Numbered from the stretch's first letter, positions 1 to 9,833 are shown. The stretch: 64,000 nt of DNA from Gleimia hominis (GCF_002871945.2 NZ_CP126963.1:930001-994000), one strand, 5' to 3'. Program-made: numbers and translations. Notes: generated by a model not told the origin, from the letters alone.

Positions 1-61
1 TCTTCGCATGGGTCTAAGGTCCGCACTTGTGTTTGTGTTGTGAGCGGTTACTCTAATCAAC

Positions 62-313
62 GTGAGTAACGACGAGTATGTACACGTGTGTTCCGCCCGG
101 CAGTGCACGGAACCAGCCGCGTGGGCGGTGATTTGGCGCAATCCAAAAATCCACTATGGCCGCGAAAAAACGTGGTTGGCCTGCGAAGGACATCGAGATT
201 TCTTAGCTGAGTTCGTTGCCCTGCGGGAGTTCCCTTACCGCGTGGTCCCGATCAGAGAGATTGGGCCTGCTACCGGCCCTTCCGCGAAACCAGTGGATCG
301 CCGCTCTCTGTGA
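62..313 (+). CDS. Small conserved zinc-finger-like hypothetical protein
   Basis: Encodes 83 residues from a GTG start. Cys10 and Cys15, then Cys41 and His44 (CxxH), form a plausible four-ligand metal site, and the protein looks cytosolic (no signal peptide or membrane segment). No function can be assigned. A -10-like TCTAAT ends four bases before the GTG and there is no Shine-Dalgarno sequence, so the gene may be leaderless. It converges with the ABC-F gene downstream, with a hairpin between them. The coding call rests on the clean frame, the Cys/His pattern and its place between real genes. Confidence 0.7.
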   Translation: MSNDEYVHVCSARQCTEPAAWAVIWRNPKIHYGREKTWLACEGHRDFLAEFVALREFPYRVVPIREIGPATGPSAKPVDRRSL

Positions 314-368
314 ACCGCCCGTTTTAAGTTAAGGCCGCAAACCAGCTGAAACTAATGCCCATGCAGCT

Positions 369-408
369 AACGCCTAACATCTATTGGTTAGCCCGCGAGT
401 TAGGTGTT
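369..408. terminator. Bidirectional hairpin between convergent genes
   Basis: Arms AACGCCTAAC (369-378) and GTTAGGTGTT (399-408) pair over 10 bp with one G-U wobble. It lies between two convergent coding ends and lacks a long T tract, which is common for actinobacterial terminators. Confidence 0.5.
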
Positions 409-422
409 GTGGGGTCCGTGCG

Positions 423-2033
423 TTAGGTAAGGGTGACGAGTTCTAGGTATGAATCGTCCCACAGGTCCTCATCCCCGTCTGGGAGTAAGAGGACCCGGTC
501 TGGGCTCAGTGCACGCACAGCCCCTTCGTCGTGAGTCACGAGCACAACGGCGCCTTCATAGGTCCGCAGTGCGTTCAGAATTTCTTCTCGAGACGCGGGG
601 TCGAGGTTGTTGGTAGGTTCATCCAGCAAAAGCACGTTCGCGGATGAGGCCACGAGCACCGCGAGCGCCAGCCGGGTTTGCTCGCCCCCGGATAGTACGC
701 GAGCAGGTTTGTCGACGTCATCGCCGGAGAACAGGAATTGTCCCAGCACGTTCCGCACGTGGGTGTCATCCAGTGTGGGCGCTGCGTCAGTCATGTTTTC
801 GAGTACTGTTTTGTCACCTTGCAGGGTTTCGTGTTCTTGTGCGTAGTAGCCTAGTTTGAGGCCGTGGCCGGGGTTTACGGTGCCGGTGTCTGATTCGAGT
901 TTTCCCGCGAGAATCCGTAGCAGCGTGGTTTTACCGGCCCCGTTTAAGCCTAGAACGACAACTTTTGATCCGCGGTCGATCGCGAGGTCAACGCCTGCGA
1001 ACACTTCGAGTGAACCGTAGGTTTTGGTTAATCCCGTGGCGGTGAGGGGAACGCGTCCGCACGGGGCGGGTTCTGGGAAGCGCAGGCGGGCAACTTTTTC
1101 GGGGGCACGTGCGGGTTCCACGGATTGTTCTAGTTCGTCTGCACGCCGAAGCATTTGTTGCGCCGCCACGGCTTTGGTTGCTTTTGCCCGCATTTTCTCG
1201 CCTTGTGCGCGCAGGGTCTGGGCTTTGCGCAGTGCATTTGTGCGTTCTTTGCGGCGCCGGTGTTCGTCGTCTGCGCGTTGTTTGAGGTAGGCGTCCCACC
1301 CCATGTTGTACACGTCCAGTTGGGCACGGTCTGCATCCAAGTGGTAAACGTGGTTAACAGTTTCTTGAAGTAGTTCGACGTCGTGGCTGATGACCATGAA
1401 GCCGCCCGGGTAGGTGCGTAGGAAGTCACGCAACCAGATCAGAGAATCGTGATCTAGGTGGTTTGTGGGTTCGTCAAGCAGCAGCACGTCGGCTTCTGCA
1501 AATAGGGCTCGGGCAAGTTCGGCGCGTCGACGTTGCCCACCCGAGAGGGTGTGCAAAGGCTGGTCGAGCATGTTTTCGTCCACCCCCAGGGCAGCGGCCA
1601 TTTGAGCGGCCTGCGCGTTTGCGGCCCATCCGCCTGCGTTGGTGAACTCTTGGTCTAACCGCACGTATCGTTCCATGGCTTTGGTTTGCCGCGCGCCTGT
1701 GGATCGTGCCATTTGTTGTTCGGCTTTGCGGATCCGCCGGATGGTTTCGTCGATGCCGCGTACCGACAGAATGCGTTCTCGCACCGTTTGTTCCGGGTCA
1801 CCTACGCGGGTTTCTTGAGGGAGATAGCCGATGGTCCCTCGCCTGGTAACTTGCCCTGCGAACTCGGCTTGTCCGTGGTCTTCTTCTCCGGCCAGCATGC
1901 GCATGGTCGTGGTTTTCCCAGCGCCGTTGCGCCCCACCATGCCAATCCTCATGCCTTTGTCGATCCGAAAGTTAGCGCCGTCGATGAGGATGCGTGCGCC
2001 GATGCGCACATTCAAGTTGACCACGTTAATCAC
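423..2033 (-). CDS. ABC-F family ATPase (duplicated ABC domains, ribosome-associated type)
   Basis: Soluble protein of 536 residues with two ATP-binding cassettes and no membrane domain, the ABC-F layout. Cassette 1 has Walker A GRNGAGKTT, signature LSGGQ and Walker B VLLLDEPTNHLD; cassette 2 has GLNGAGKTT, LSGGE and LLLDEPTNNLD. A charged linker rich in Arg/Lys/Ala (about residues 245-310) separates them. ABC-F proteins act on the ribosome as translation factors or in antibiotic protection; which applies here cannot be told. The frame stays open 43 codons further upstream, but I place the start at the GTG at 2033 because the protein then begins INVVNLNVRIGAR as in the family, and a TATACT -10 box sits six bases before it. 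Confidence 0.9.
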   Translation of the reverse strand: MINVVNLNVRIGARILIDGANFRIDKGMRIGMVGRNGAGKTTTMRMLAGEEDHGQAEFAGQVTRRGTIGYLPQETRVGDPEQTVRERILSVRGIDETIRRIRKAEQQMARSTGARQTKAMERYVRLDQEFTNAGGWAANAQAAQMAAALGVDENMLDQPLHTLSGGQRRRAELARALFAEADVLLLDEPTNHLDHDSLIWLRDFLRTYPGGFMVISHDVELLQETVNHVYHLDADRAQLDVYNMGWDAYLKQRADDEHRRRKERTNALRKAQTLRAQGEKMRAKATKAVAAQQMLRRADELEQSVEPARAPEKVARLRFPEPAPCGRVPLTATGLTKTYGSLEVFAGVDLAIDRGSKVVVLGLNGAGKTTLLRILAGKLESDTGTVNPGHGLKLGYYAQEHETLQGDKTVLENMTDAAPTLDDTHVRNVLGQFLFSGDDVDKPARVLSGGEQTRLALAVLVASSANVLLLDEPTNNLDPASREEILNALRTYEGAVVLVTHDEGAVRALSPDRVLLLPDGDEDLWDDSYLELVTLT

Positions 2034-2067
2034 GTGATCAGTATAGTAATTTAGATTCGTGGAACAA
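2017..2067. promoter_or_regulatory. Back-to-back promoters with overlapping -10 boxes
   Basis: Two -10 boxes share the bases AGTATAGT. On the plus strand TATAGT (2042-2047) serves yhhQ, with a TTGACC -35 at 2017-2022 (19 bp spacer). On the minus strand TATACT (2040-2045) serves the ABC-F gene, with TTGTTC (2062-2067) 16 bp upstream. The minus start codon lies 6 bases after its box, so that mRNA would be leaderless; the plus start lies 11 bases after its box. Polymerase can occupy only one at a time. Confidence 0.6.
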
Positions 2068-2799
2068 TTCTTCGATTCGCGGGTGCGGCCCACGCGCCTG
2101 TATGACTTCATAGCGGTAGCGTTTGTTGCGCTGTTACTGCTTTCCAATATTGCTGCTACCAAGCTGATTGCGTTCGACTTGGGGTTTTGGAAACCGATTT
2201 TTGATGGTGGCGCGGTTTTGTTTCCCCTGACCTACATTCTGGGGGATGTGCTTTCTGAGGTTTATGGGTTCGCTAAGGCCAGCCGCGTTATTGCGTGGGG
2301 GTTTGGGTTCTCTATTTTGGCATCGCTAACGTTTTGGCTGGTGGGGATCGCTCCTCCGGGGCCGGGGTATGAGAACCAGGCCGCGTTTGTGGCTGTGTTG
2401 GGTTTCGTTCCCCGGATTGTGGCGGCGTCGATTGCAGGGTACTTAGCGGGTCAGTTATTGAACGCCTGGGTGCTGGTGAAGATTAAGCAAAGATGGGGTT
2501 CGAAGCATCTGTGGGCGCGTCTTATTGGTTCCACGGTGGTTGGTGAGTTCGCGGACACCCTCATTTTTTGCACGATCGCGTTCTACGGGATTATTACGGG
2601 CGCGGATTTTTTGAACTACCTTTTGGTTGGGTATTTTTACAAAGTTGGGGTTGAGGTCGTGTGCTTGCCCCTCACGTATCCAACGATCGCGGTGGTAAAA
2701 CGCGTGGAAACCAGGTTTGCAAAGCGCGTGGACTCTAGTATTGCGAAGGCCGTGGACTCGAGTGGTGCCGCTGGTGTTGCAAAGCACGTTGCAAAGTAG
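2059..2799 (+). CDS. yhhQ: Queuosine precursor transporter (YhhQ/VUT family)
   Basis: Polytopic membrane protein of 246 residues with about six hydrophobic segments. It shows the family features PLTYILGDVLSEVYGFAKA near residue 55 and a GEFADTLIF motif in the second half. YhhQ proteins import queuosine precursors (preQ0/preQ1 or queuine). The next gene, 13 bp on, is the tRNA-guanine transglycosylase that uses such a base, so the pair forms a salvage unit. The C-terminal 30 residues are a Lys/Val/Asp-rich tail with repeated K-x-V-D-S-S units, an odd hydrophilic extension probably produced by tandem duplication. GTG start; no good Shine-Dalgarno sequence. Confidence 0.9.
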   Translation: MEQFFDSRVRPTRLYDFIAVAFVALLLLSNIAATKLIAFDLGFWKPIFDGGAVLFPLTYILGDVLSEVYGFAKASRVIAWGFGFSILASLTFWLVGIAPPGPGYENQAAFVAVLGFVPRIVAASIAGYLAGQLLNAWVLVKIKQRWGSKHLWARLIGSTVVGEFADTLIFCTIAFYGIITGADFLNYLLVGYFYKVGVEVVCLPLTYPTIAVVKRVETRFAKRVDSSIAKAVDSSGAAGVAKHVAK

Positions 2800-2803
2800 T
2801 TAG

Positions 2804-4111
<1,308 letters not shown>

Positions 4112-4321
4112 ACGCTCGGATGAGTCTTCTTGCTTTCATGTTTCCGTTAAACTTTAGACCGTAAAATTCCAGTCCCACAATCACTCAATGCTGTTATTTC
4201 GTTGGTTACGAGGCCAACTGCGGTGAGTACGGAACACTGTTCTGATGCTTCGAGTGAGTGGTTCGTCGCATTGCACCCGCGTTGAGTTAGTGATTACGAG
4301 ACCGAAGAAGAAACGAGGCTC

Positions 4322-5353
4322 ATGTTTTACCTTCCCCGTTCTACTCCATCGACTCCCGCTGCTTATAACCAGGTGGGGGCCGGGCCAGATCGTCGTTGGT
4401 GGCGGCCGCTGCTTGGCCTCGCTTTAGGGGTAGGGCTTTTCGTAGTTTCTTCTATACTGGTGGCTTTGGTTGCTGCTCTAGCTAATCCGAATATGCTTTC
4501 GTCTCTTGCAATCGATGACATTAACCTGACGAATCCGCCAGAGATGATCTACCTGATGGCATCGCTGATCATTTTGATTCCGTGTGTAATCGTCGCCACG
4601 ATTGTTGGTTTGCGGGTTCGTCCCGGGTTCTTGTTTTCAGTAGCGGGGCGCATTAGGTGGCGTTGGTTACTTACCTGCGTCGCAATCTGTTTGGTGGTAC
4701 AGGTGCCGGTCATTGTGGGTTCGGCTGTCTTGTTTGAGGACGTGGCGTGGCACCCCGCGAAGACACTGGTCTTGTCGCTAGTGCTCGCGCTCGTGCTGTC
4801 CCCTTTGCAGAGCGCTGCCGAGGAGGTTACGTTCCGCGGATACTTGCTGCAGCTGGTAGGTGCTTGGATTCCAAATCGAGTGGCTGCGTTTGTGGTAGCA
4901 ACAGTGCTGTCTGCGGTAGTGTTCTCAATGGCACATGGTTCTTTAGATCCCGGGGTGCTAGCTACGCTTGCAGCTATGGCAGCTTTTAACTGCTATTTGA
5001 CGCAACGCACCGGTGGTTTAGAAGCTGCGATTGCGCAACACGCTGGGAACAACACAGTTATTTTTACGATGGAAGTTTTTGCTGGGCAAACGAACTCACT
5101 TATCGGTGAAGAGACGACGCAAGCGATTATTCCAACGCTAATTGCTATTTGCGTAGATTTGCTGATCATGGTGCTCATATTGTGGGCATTTAAGCATTCC
5201 AAGCTTTCCGCGCGCACTGATCCGTCTGCACGCCCCAAACCAACCTTGGATTACTTGTACACGCGCTACCAAAAAGGTGAGTTCATAGACGAGTTCGCCC
5301 ATCTGTATCCCCCGCAGGTCCCAGACAAGGCCGCCAATCATTGGCAAGTTTAG
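4322..5353 (+). CDS. CPBP/CAAX-type intramembrane metalloprotease
   Basis: Membrane protein of 343 residues with the three CPBP (Abi) motifs: Glu167-Glu168 with Arg172 (EEVTFR), FSMAH with His205, and QHAGNN with His240 and Asn244. These form the predicted catalytic site of glutamic-type intramembrane proteases. About seven membrane segments span residues 30-290, with a hydrophilic C-terminal tail of some 60 residues. Some relatives handle bacteriocin maturation or self-immunity; the next cassette encodes a secreted peptide and exporter, but a 199-bp gap with its own promoter separates them, so a link is only a possibility. Confidence 0.85.
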   Translation: MFYLPRSTPSTPAAYNQVGAGPDRRWWRPLLGLALGVGLFVVSSILVALVAALANPNMLSSLAIDDINLTNPPEMIYLMASLIILIPCVIVATIVGLRVRPGFLFSVAGRIRWRWLLTCVAICLVVQVPVIVGSAVLFEDVAWHPAKTLVLSLVLALVLSPLQSAAEEVTFRGYLLQLVGAWIPNRVAAFVVATVLSAVVFSMAHGSLDPGVLATLAAMAAFNCYLTQRTGGLEAAIAQHAGNNTVIFTMEVFAGQTNSLIGEETTQAIIPTLIAICVDLLIMVLILWAFKHSKLSARTDPSARPKPTLDYLYTRYQKGEFIDEFAHLYPPQVPDKAANHWQV

Positions 5354-5460
5354 GAGGCAGCCAAAAGGCACAGAGATAAATTCCCTCTAGCTTACGTGTA
5401 TTTCATTAGGCACTCTATTCACATAACCAATTGGTAAACATGTATTCTCAGCTTAATCTA

Positions 5461-5489
5461 TTGACACGTTTTTTTTGGCTTGATACCAT
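5461..5489 (+). promoter_or_regulatory. Promoter of the peptide/exporter cassette
   Basis: TTGACA (5461-5466), a 17-bp spacer containing a run of eight T, then TACCAT (5484-5489) preceded by the extended -10 bases TGA. A transcript starting near 5496 would carry a leader of about 57 bases with the AAGGA ribosome site at 5542. The surrounding 5354-5552 stretch is markedly AT-rich. Confidence 0.65.
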
Positions 5490-5552
5490 TCTCAATGTCA
5501 AGCATATTAATCAAAGAAGATTTTGTCGGAAAGCCTGCTGGAAGGAACTCCA

Positions 5553-5864
5553 ATGCGGAAAAGAAAACTCATAGGTATCGCACTAACACTTCCTTTGCCG
5601 CTACTTGTAGCCGCGCCGGCTATTAGCGCAAACTACGTTTCAGCAAACGGATGCGATGCGACTCTACAGAAGAGTTGGACCGGCCAAAGCAATGTGATCG
5701 CTGCATGTGGAAATAAGATTGGTGGAAATGCCCATCAGGCGCGAGGTGCCATTGATTGTACGAGTGCCCCTGACCGGTATACATCATGGATAAAAGCCAA
5801 TGGTAGAGCGTCGTCTGGATATTGTGCATTCGGTGCTCGCGGCGTAAGTTTAGAGTTCAAGTAG
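5553..5864 (+). CDS. Secreted four-cysteine peptide, bacteriocin-like (lactococcin 972-like layout)
   Basis: Encodes 103 residues. The start is the ATG at 5553, six bases after AAGGA; the frame is open 10 codons further up but without a ribosome site. Residues 1-26 are a Sec signal peptide (basic MRKRK, hydrophobic core, AISA cleavage site), leaving a mature peptide of about 77 residues rich in Gly, Ala and Ser with exactly four cysteines (34, 52, 69, 91), likely two disulfides outside the cell. The Trp-Lys-Ala segment, R/G spacing and size resemble lactococcin 972-type bacteriocins, which also sit beside an FtsX-like protein and an ABC ATPase, but the similarity is weak. Four bases separate it from the exporter ATPase. 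Base composition is poorer in GC than the neighbours. A signalling or adhesion peptide is an alternative. Confidence 0.7.
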   Translation: MRKRKLIGIALTLPLPLLVAAPAISANYVSANGCDATLQKSWTGQSNVIAACGNKIGGNAHQARGAIDCTSAPDRYTSWIKANGRASSGYCAFGARGVSLEFK

Positions 5865-5868
5865 CGCT

Positions 5869-6528
5869 ATGCTGCGTGTGGAGTCGCTGGGGATTGCGTT
5901 TGGGAAAGGGCGGACGCGTCGACAAATTCTCAAATCCATTTCTTTTACAGCAGCTGAAGGTAGTATCACCTGCATAATGGGAAAATCAGGCGCTGGTAAA
6001 ACCACTTTACTGGACCTATTAGCTATGGAAACGACTCCAGATACAGGTGCAATATGTTGGAATAATGCGTCGTACGGTACGCTATCCAAATCGCAACGGA
6101 ATCATTTTCGACTCCACGACATATCACGAGTTTTTCAGAATTATTCGCTTATAGAATCACTCACAGCTGCAGAAAACATTATGCTCATAGGCGAGTTACA
6201 AGGACAGAGAAAACAGGCGTGCAAAGAACAAACCGAATCTGCCCTCAAAACACTGGGTATGCTCGATGTGAGAAACTCGTTCCCAAGTCAAATGAGTGGC
6301 GGTGAACAGCAAAGAACCGCCATCGCACGGGCTCTGGTATCACAAGCTAACTTAGTCTTAGCCGACGAACCTACCGGAGCATTAGACTCGAAAATGAGTC
6401 GACAAGTATGCAAATCACTTCGTATACTAGCAGAGCGTGGGAAAACCGTTGTTCTCGTGACCCACGATCACGACGTTGCCCGAACAAGCGACACCATCTT
6501 AACCATCAGGGATGGTAAACTCTCATGA
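5869..6528 (+). CDS. ABC transporter ATPase, MacB/LolD type
   Basis: ATP-binding subunit of 219 residues: Walker A GKSGAGKTTLL near residue 40, Q-loop VFQNYSLIESLTAAEN, signature MSGGEQQR, Walker B LVLADEPTGALDS and the switch His in VLVTHDHD. The EPTGALD variant and short length are typical of MacB/LolD/bacteriocin-export ATPases that energise FtsX-type permeases rather than form import channels. It begins four bases after the peptide gene and its stop overlaps the permease start (ATGA), so the three genes form one translationally coupled unit. Codon use is AT-leaning like the rest of the islet. Confidence 0.92.
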   Translation: MLRVESLGIAFGKGRTRRQILKSISFTAAEGSITCIMGKSGAGKTTLLDLLAMETTPDTGAICWNNASYGTLSKSQRNHFRLHDISRVFQNYSLIESLTAAENIMLIGELQGQRKQACKEQTESALKTLGMLDVRNSFPSQMSGGEQQRTAIARALVSQANLVLADEPTGALDSKMSRQVCKSLRILAERGKTVVLVTHDHDVARTSDTILTIRDGKLS

Positions 6529-8876
6529 ACCACGTCGGATCTGTCGCAGCACTTTGCCGTAAACTCGCAACCAGAAGCAGGCACAGTAAGCTACAGATTC
6601 TACTAATCGTATTACTTGTTTGTTTGCCATCGACAGTATCGATATGGCAGGCAACCACAGAATACACAGAAACCGAACGCGGTACCCAACTAATGGGCAA
6701 CGCGGATTACATAATTAGAAGCAGCAGAACAACCGAGTCAGTCGATGCCGTTAACAAGGCAACCCAAGAGATAAAGTCTTATATCCAACACGGCCACCTC
6801 GTGCCTAGAATCTTTGTGGAAAGCAAACTAAAAACAGCCACAGGATTGCATCATCTCAACGCATCCGCATTTCCCTTAGACTCCCCCACGGTTGCTGGTA
6901 TGTACCATGTGAGATTCGACCCCAAGCCTACCAAGACCCAGCCTTCTGTCTTACTTCCTACAGCTACACTTAAAAGACTCGGGCTGGACCACGCACACAC
7001 TACCGCACCCCAACAGTTAGAGCTATTTGGAGAATCCTGGCAAGTTGGTGGGGTTTACACCCAACCTGCTAATCCCGGCGCCGAAGAGCTCCTAATAAAC
7101 GCAGACAGCCTCGAAATCTTACCCGATGGCGTTACGGTTACAGGAGCCGCATGGTATTTGGAAGGTGACGCGGACTTCGACGCAATCACAAGCCACGGTT
7201 ACGACATTATGAGTCGGTCAGACGCAATTTCCAATAGCACGTTCCCATCTGTAGTAGAGACATTTGTGCCATGGGTTGTAGCTGTCCTTTGCACTATGGT
7301 TTACGCGATGCTGGTTCTTGGGTTCAACCGCGAAGATCGCATCCAGTGGAGCGTGCTTTCAAAACTCGGGTTAGGCCCCATGCAAGTAAGGTCGGTCGCA
7401 GCGCTAACTCTCCTGCTACGACTTTTCATAGCAGGAGCTACTGGATTCCTATTTTCATTGGGTTTCGGATGGTGTCTAACCCGGTTAACTCAACATATGA
7501 CAGGCATGGAATATGGGGAACTGACCGTAGATTGGCCAGTCGAATTCACCGTGTTCTTTCTATACGTCTTAGTTAGTTTACTCCCAGCTGCTCTAATCAA
7601 CTTCAAAAAGAAACAGATTCGAAGCAAACAAACAACCATTTGGAATACAGCTTCGTGGTGGCCCAAGCTGACTGTTAGGGAATTTCTAAATGCTCCCGAT
7701 CGGTCCGTAGTGGGATTAGCATCCGTTTGTGCTCTAGTACTTGCAGCACTAGCAGCAACGACTGTCCTGCAAGCACTGACAAACAGGTTGGAACTACTGG
7801 AAAAACACCCCTCGTTCGCACCTGGCTGGGCAAGAGTAGAGATGGGAACGCAGAACCTAACGCACGCTCAAATAGATAGTCTGTCCAAACAGCTTAACGC
7901 GTCAATTAGTACCCTCGCATGGGCGTCTCTTCCCGGCCAAGAAGGTGAAAACAACACGTTAGCTATCGACACTGACGCATTCCGCTGCGTACAAAAAGCA
8001 TACCTAAAATCTATAGAAACGAAAGTATTTGATACCAAAACGTGTGCTCTGCAAGCAAAAGACATGCGCTCCAGCCCCACCATAGCGATTATGGATTCTA
8101 AGAATGCACAGGTCTACCTCGACCGAGACTTTACCAGTGAAGAACGCACCGATTACTCCAAGAAAATATTTTGTGTCGATATGCGCTGCCCAAAGCAGGT
8201 CACCATCACATCACTAGATCCAAATCTGAAAGTAGGCTCGGTTCCAACGCGGAATATAGCCAACATTACAACGCGAGGTCTAGGATTTCCAGCTGTCCTT
8301 ATTTCACCAAAGCTCGCTAATAAACACGGTATTGAACAAAATGGCAGTCCGCCGTTAACTGATGGCACCATATTTCGCTCCTACAGCCAAGATAAGTCTG
8401 TAGTTATTCACTCCGATTCCAACGAACCTTTTTCGTCACTAGGGGCACGCGCCGACATTGCGTTACGTAACCTAGGTGTGTCTTCGCAGGTACCGCAAGC
8501 AGGAGAGGAAGTGGAGAAAAGCGCCGCTAACCTCTTATTGCTACTAATTCTCGGAGTTGGGTTCTTACTAACGGTACTCGTGGGGTGTGTAGTCTCCATC
8601 TGGAACGCGCGCCGCAGTCACACTCTAAAACTCCTTCAAATTCTTGGGGTTAGCAAGAGCGCACTAGAACTGCGAACACGGTGCACAAACACGGTGATTC
8701 TACTCGCTCCCACAACAGTTGGGGGGCTCGCTGGAACGCTCCTAGGCTGGGCTTTCTTGAGAAGCCAACAGATGGGCTCATTATTCTCCATCCCCACAGC
8801 AGCTGCCCTATTTCCACTTCTAATCTGCACCGTAGCCTTGTTGTTACCTACAAATATAGGAGCTGGAAAATCTTAG
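6525..8876 (+). CDS. Large FtsX-like permease of the peptide cassette
   Basis: Membrane protein of 783 residues with eight predicted transmembrane segments (about 24-43, 248-268, 292-318, 340-360, 396-415, 668-693, 724-745, 759-776), that is, two FtsX-type units each carrying a large extracytoplasmic domain of 200-250 residues. The second outer domain holds Cys488, 507, 550 and 555, suggesting disulfides on the same side as its four-cysteine partner peptide. The layout matches bacteriocin-associated integral membrane proteins and MacB-type permeases with a mechanotransmission role. With the ATPase it could release the peptide from the membrane, export it, or protect the producer. Overlaps the ATPase by four bases. 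Confidence 0.88.
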   Translation: MNHVGSVAALCRKLATRSRHSKLQILLIVLLVCLPSTVSIWQATTEYTETERGTQLMGNADYIIRSSRTTESVDAVNKATQEIKSYIQHGHLVPRIFVESKLKTATGLHHLNASAFPLDSPTVAGMYHVRFDPKPTKTQPSVLLPTATLKRLGLDHAHTTAPQQLELFGESWQVGGVYTQPANPGAEELLINADSLEILPDGVTVTGAAWYLEGDADFDAITSHGYDIMSRSDAISNSTFPSVVETFVPWVVAVLCTMVYAMLVLGFNREDRIQWSVLSKLGLGPMQVRSVAALTLLLRLFIAGATGFLFSLGFGWCLTRLTQHMTGMEYGELTVDWPVEFTVFFLYVLVSLLPAALINFKKKQIRSKQTTIWNTASWWPKLTVREFLNAPDRSVVGLASVCALVLAALAATTVLQALTNRLELLEKHPSFAPGWARVEMGTQNLTHAQIDSLSKQLNASISTLAWASLPGQEGENNTLAIDTDAFRCVQKAYLKSIETKVFDTKTCALQAKDMRSSPTIAIMDSKNAQVYLDRDFTSEERTDYSKKIFCVDMRCPKQVTITSLDPNLKVGSVPTRNIANITTRGLGFPAVLISPKLANKHGIEQNGSPPLTDGTIFRSYSQDKSVVIHSDSNEPFSSLGARADIALRNLGVSSQVPQAGEEVEKSAANLLLLLILGVGFLLTVLVGCVVSIWNARRSHTLKLLQILGVSKSALELRTRCTNTVILLAPTTVGGLAGTLLGWAFLRSQQMGSLFSIPTAAALFPLLICTVALLLPTNIGAGKS

Positions 8877-8917
8877 TTCCTCTAGCGCCTACACCTACCC
8901 TCGTATGAATAAAAAAC

Positions 8918-8944
8918 GCCCCGCTCGGGTCATCCCAGCGGGGC
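8918..8944 (-). terminator. Intrinsic terminator of the suf operon
   Basis: Arms GCCCCGCT and AGCGGGGC with an 11-base loop. On the minus strand the stem is followed by GTTTTTTATT, a good U tract, placing it 19 bases after the sufT stop codon. It may also block read-through from the exporter on the plus strand, but without a T tract in that direction. Confidence 0.85.
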
Positions 8945-8962
8945 ATAGAAAATGAAATGTGG

Positions 8963-9367
8963 TTAAACGTTGAACCCTAACGCACGAAGCTGCTCACGAC
9001 CATCATCCGTAATCCGATCTGGCCCCCACGGCGGCATCCACACCCAATTAATTGCGGTTCCAGATGCAACATCAGCCAACATCATCTGCGCTTGGTTCTC
9101 AATCACATCCGTAAGTGGACAAGCTGCTGAAGTGAGCGTCATGTCGATGTCCACAAAATTATCCTTATCGACCGCAATACCGTACACAAGCCCCAGATCA
9201 ACAATATTGATCCCAAGCTCAGGGTCGATCACGTCCTTAAGGGCCTCCTCCACGTCATCCGCCGACAACGTTCCCTCAGAAGACTTATCCCAACCAGCCT
9301 TTTTCTCCGGTTCCACCGGTGCAAACCGCTGCTCCACCGGCTCCGGATTAGCCATCGGGTTATCCAT
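8963..9367 (-). CDS. sufT: SUF-associated DUF59/MIP18 protein (SufT)
   Basis: Protein of 134 residues with the DUF59 fold: VIDPELGINIVDLGLVYG, then TLTSAACPLTDVIENQ with the conserved cysteine, and a WMPPWGPDRITDDGREQL tail. Family members help Fe-S cluster maturation or transfer late in the SUF pathway. I take the ATG at 9367 because AGGAGG lies six bases upstream; it overlaps the sufU stop by eight bases. A longer frame from 9385 has no such site. Last gene of the operon. Confidence 0.9.
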   Translation of the reverse strand: MDNPMANPEPVEQRFAPVEPEKKAGWDKSSEGTLSADDVEEALKDVIDPELGINIVDLGLVYGIAVDKDNFVDIDMTLTSAACPLTDVIENQAQMMLADVASGTAINWVWMPPWGPDRITDDGREQLRALGFNV

Positions 9368-9833
9368 CCTGCCCCTCCTCAACAATATTCACACCAGTTT
9401 TAGCCAACGCATCCTTTAACGCATACCATCCAAGCAACGCGCACTTAATCCGATTCGGAAACTGTGACGTCCCCTCTAAAGCGGCGCCGTCTTCCAAATG
9501 GTCCAGAATCTGCTCATTCACACCCCGGTTACGCGAATGCATCATGGTTTCAAAATCCCGGTACAGAGAACCAATCTCCTCCACCGACTTACCATCAATC
9601 AAATCCGTCATGATCGACAAAGACGCCTGCGAAATGGAACAACCATCACCATTCCACACCATGCGTTCAAGTTCGCCATCAGACACATCAACAGCCACAG
9701 TGACCTCGTCCCCACACGTGGGATTCACCTGATACGACGTGGCAGACGGGTTCTGTGGCAAATCACCAAACCCATTGCGCTCCCGCGAGTGATCCAAAAT
9801 CACTTGCTGATACAAAGTCTGCAAATCATCCAC
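9360..9833 (-). CDS. sufU: SufU, zinc-dependent sulfurtransferase for Fe-S assembly
   Basis: Protein of 157 residues with the SufU ligand set Cys40/Asp42 (PTCGD), Cys65 (GDGCSIS) and Cys131 (IKCALLGW), and the 18-21 residue insertion between the last two cysteines that separates SufU from IscU scaffolds. SufU takes persulfide sulfur from SufS and hands it to SufBCD. It lies six bases after sufS. Confidence 0.94.
   Translation of the reverse strand: MDDLQTLYQQVILDHSRERNGFGDLPQNPSATSYQVNPTCGDEVTVAVDVSDGELERMVWNGDGCSISQASLSIMTDLIDGKSVEEIGSLYRDFETMMHSRNRGVNEQILDHLEDGAALEGTSQFPNRIKCALLGWYALKDALAKTGVNIVEEGQDG

Noticed and set aside
5869..8876. Reading the ATPase/permease as an antibiotic or lipoprotein exporter (MacAB/LolCDE)
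   Set aside because: No MacA-like adaptor or lipoprotein genes nearby, and the promoter, coupling and adjacent secreted peptide favour a peptide cassette.
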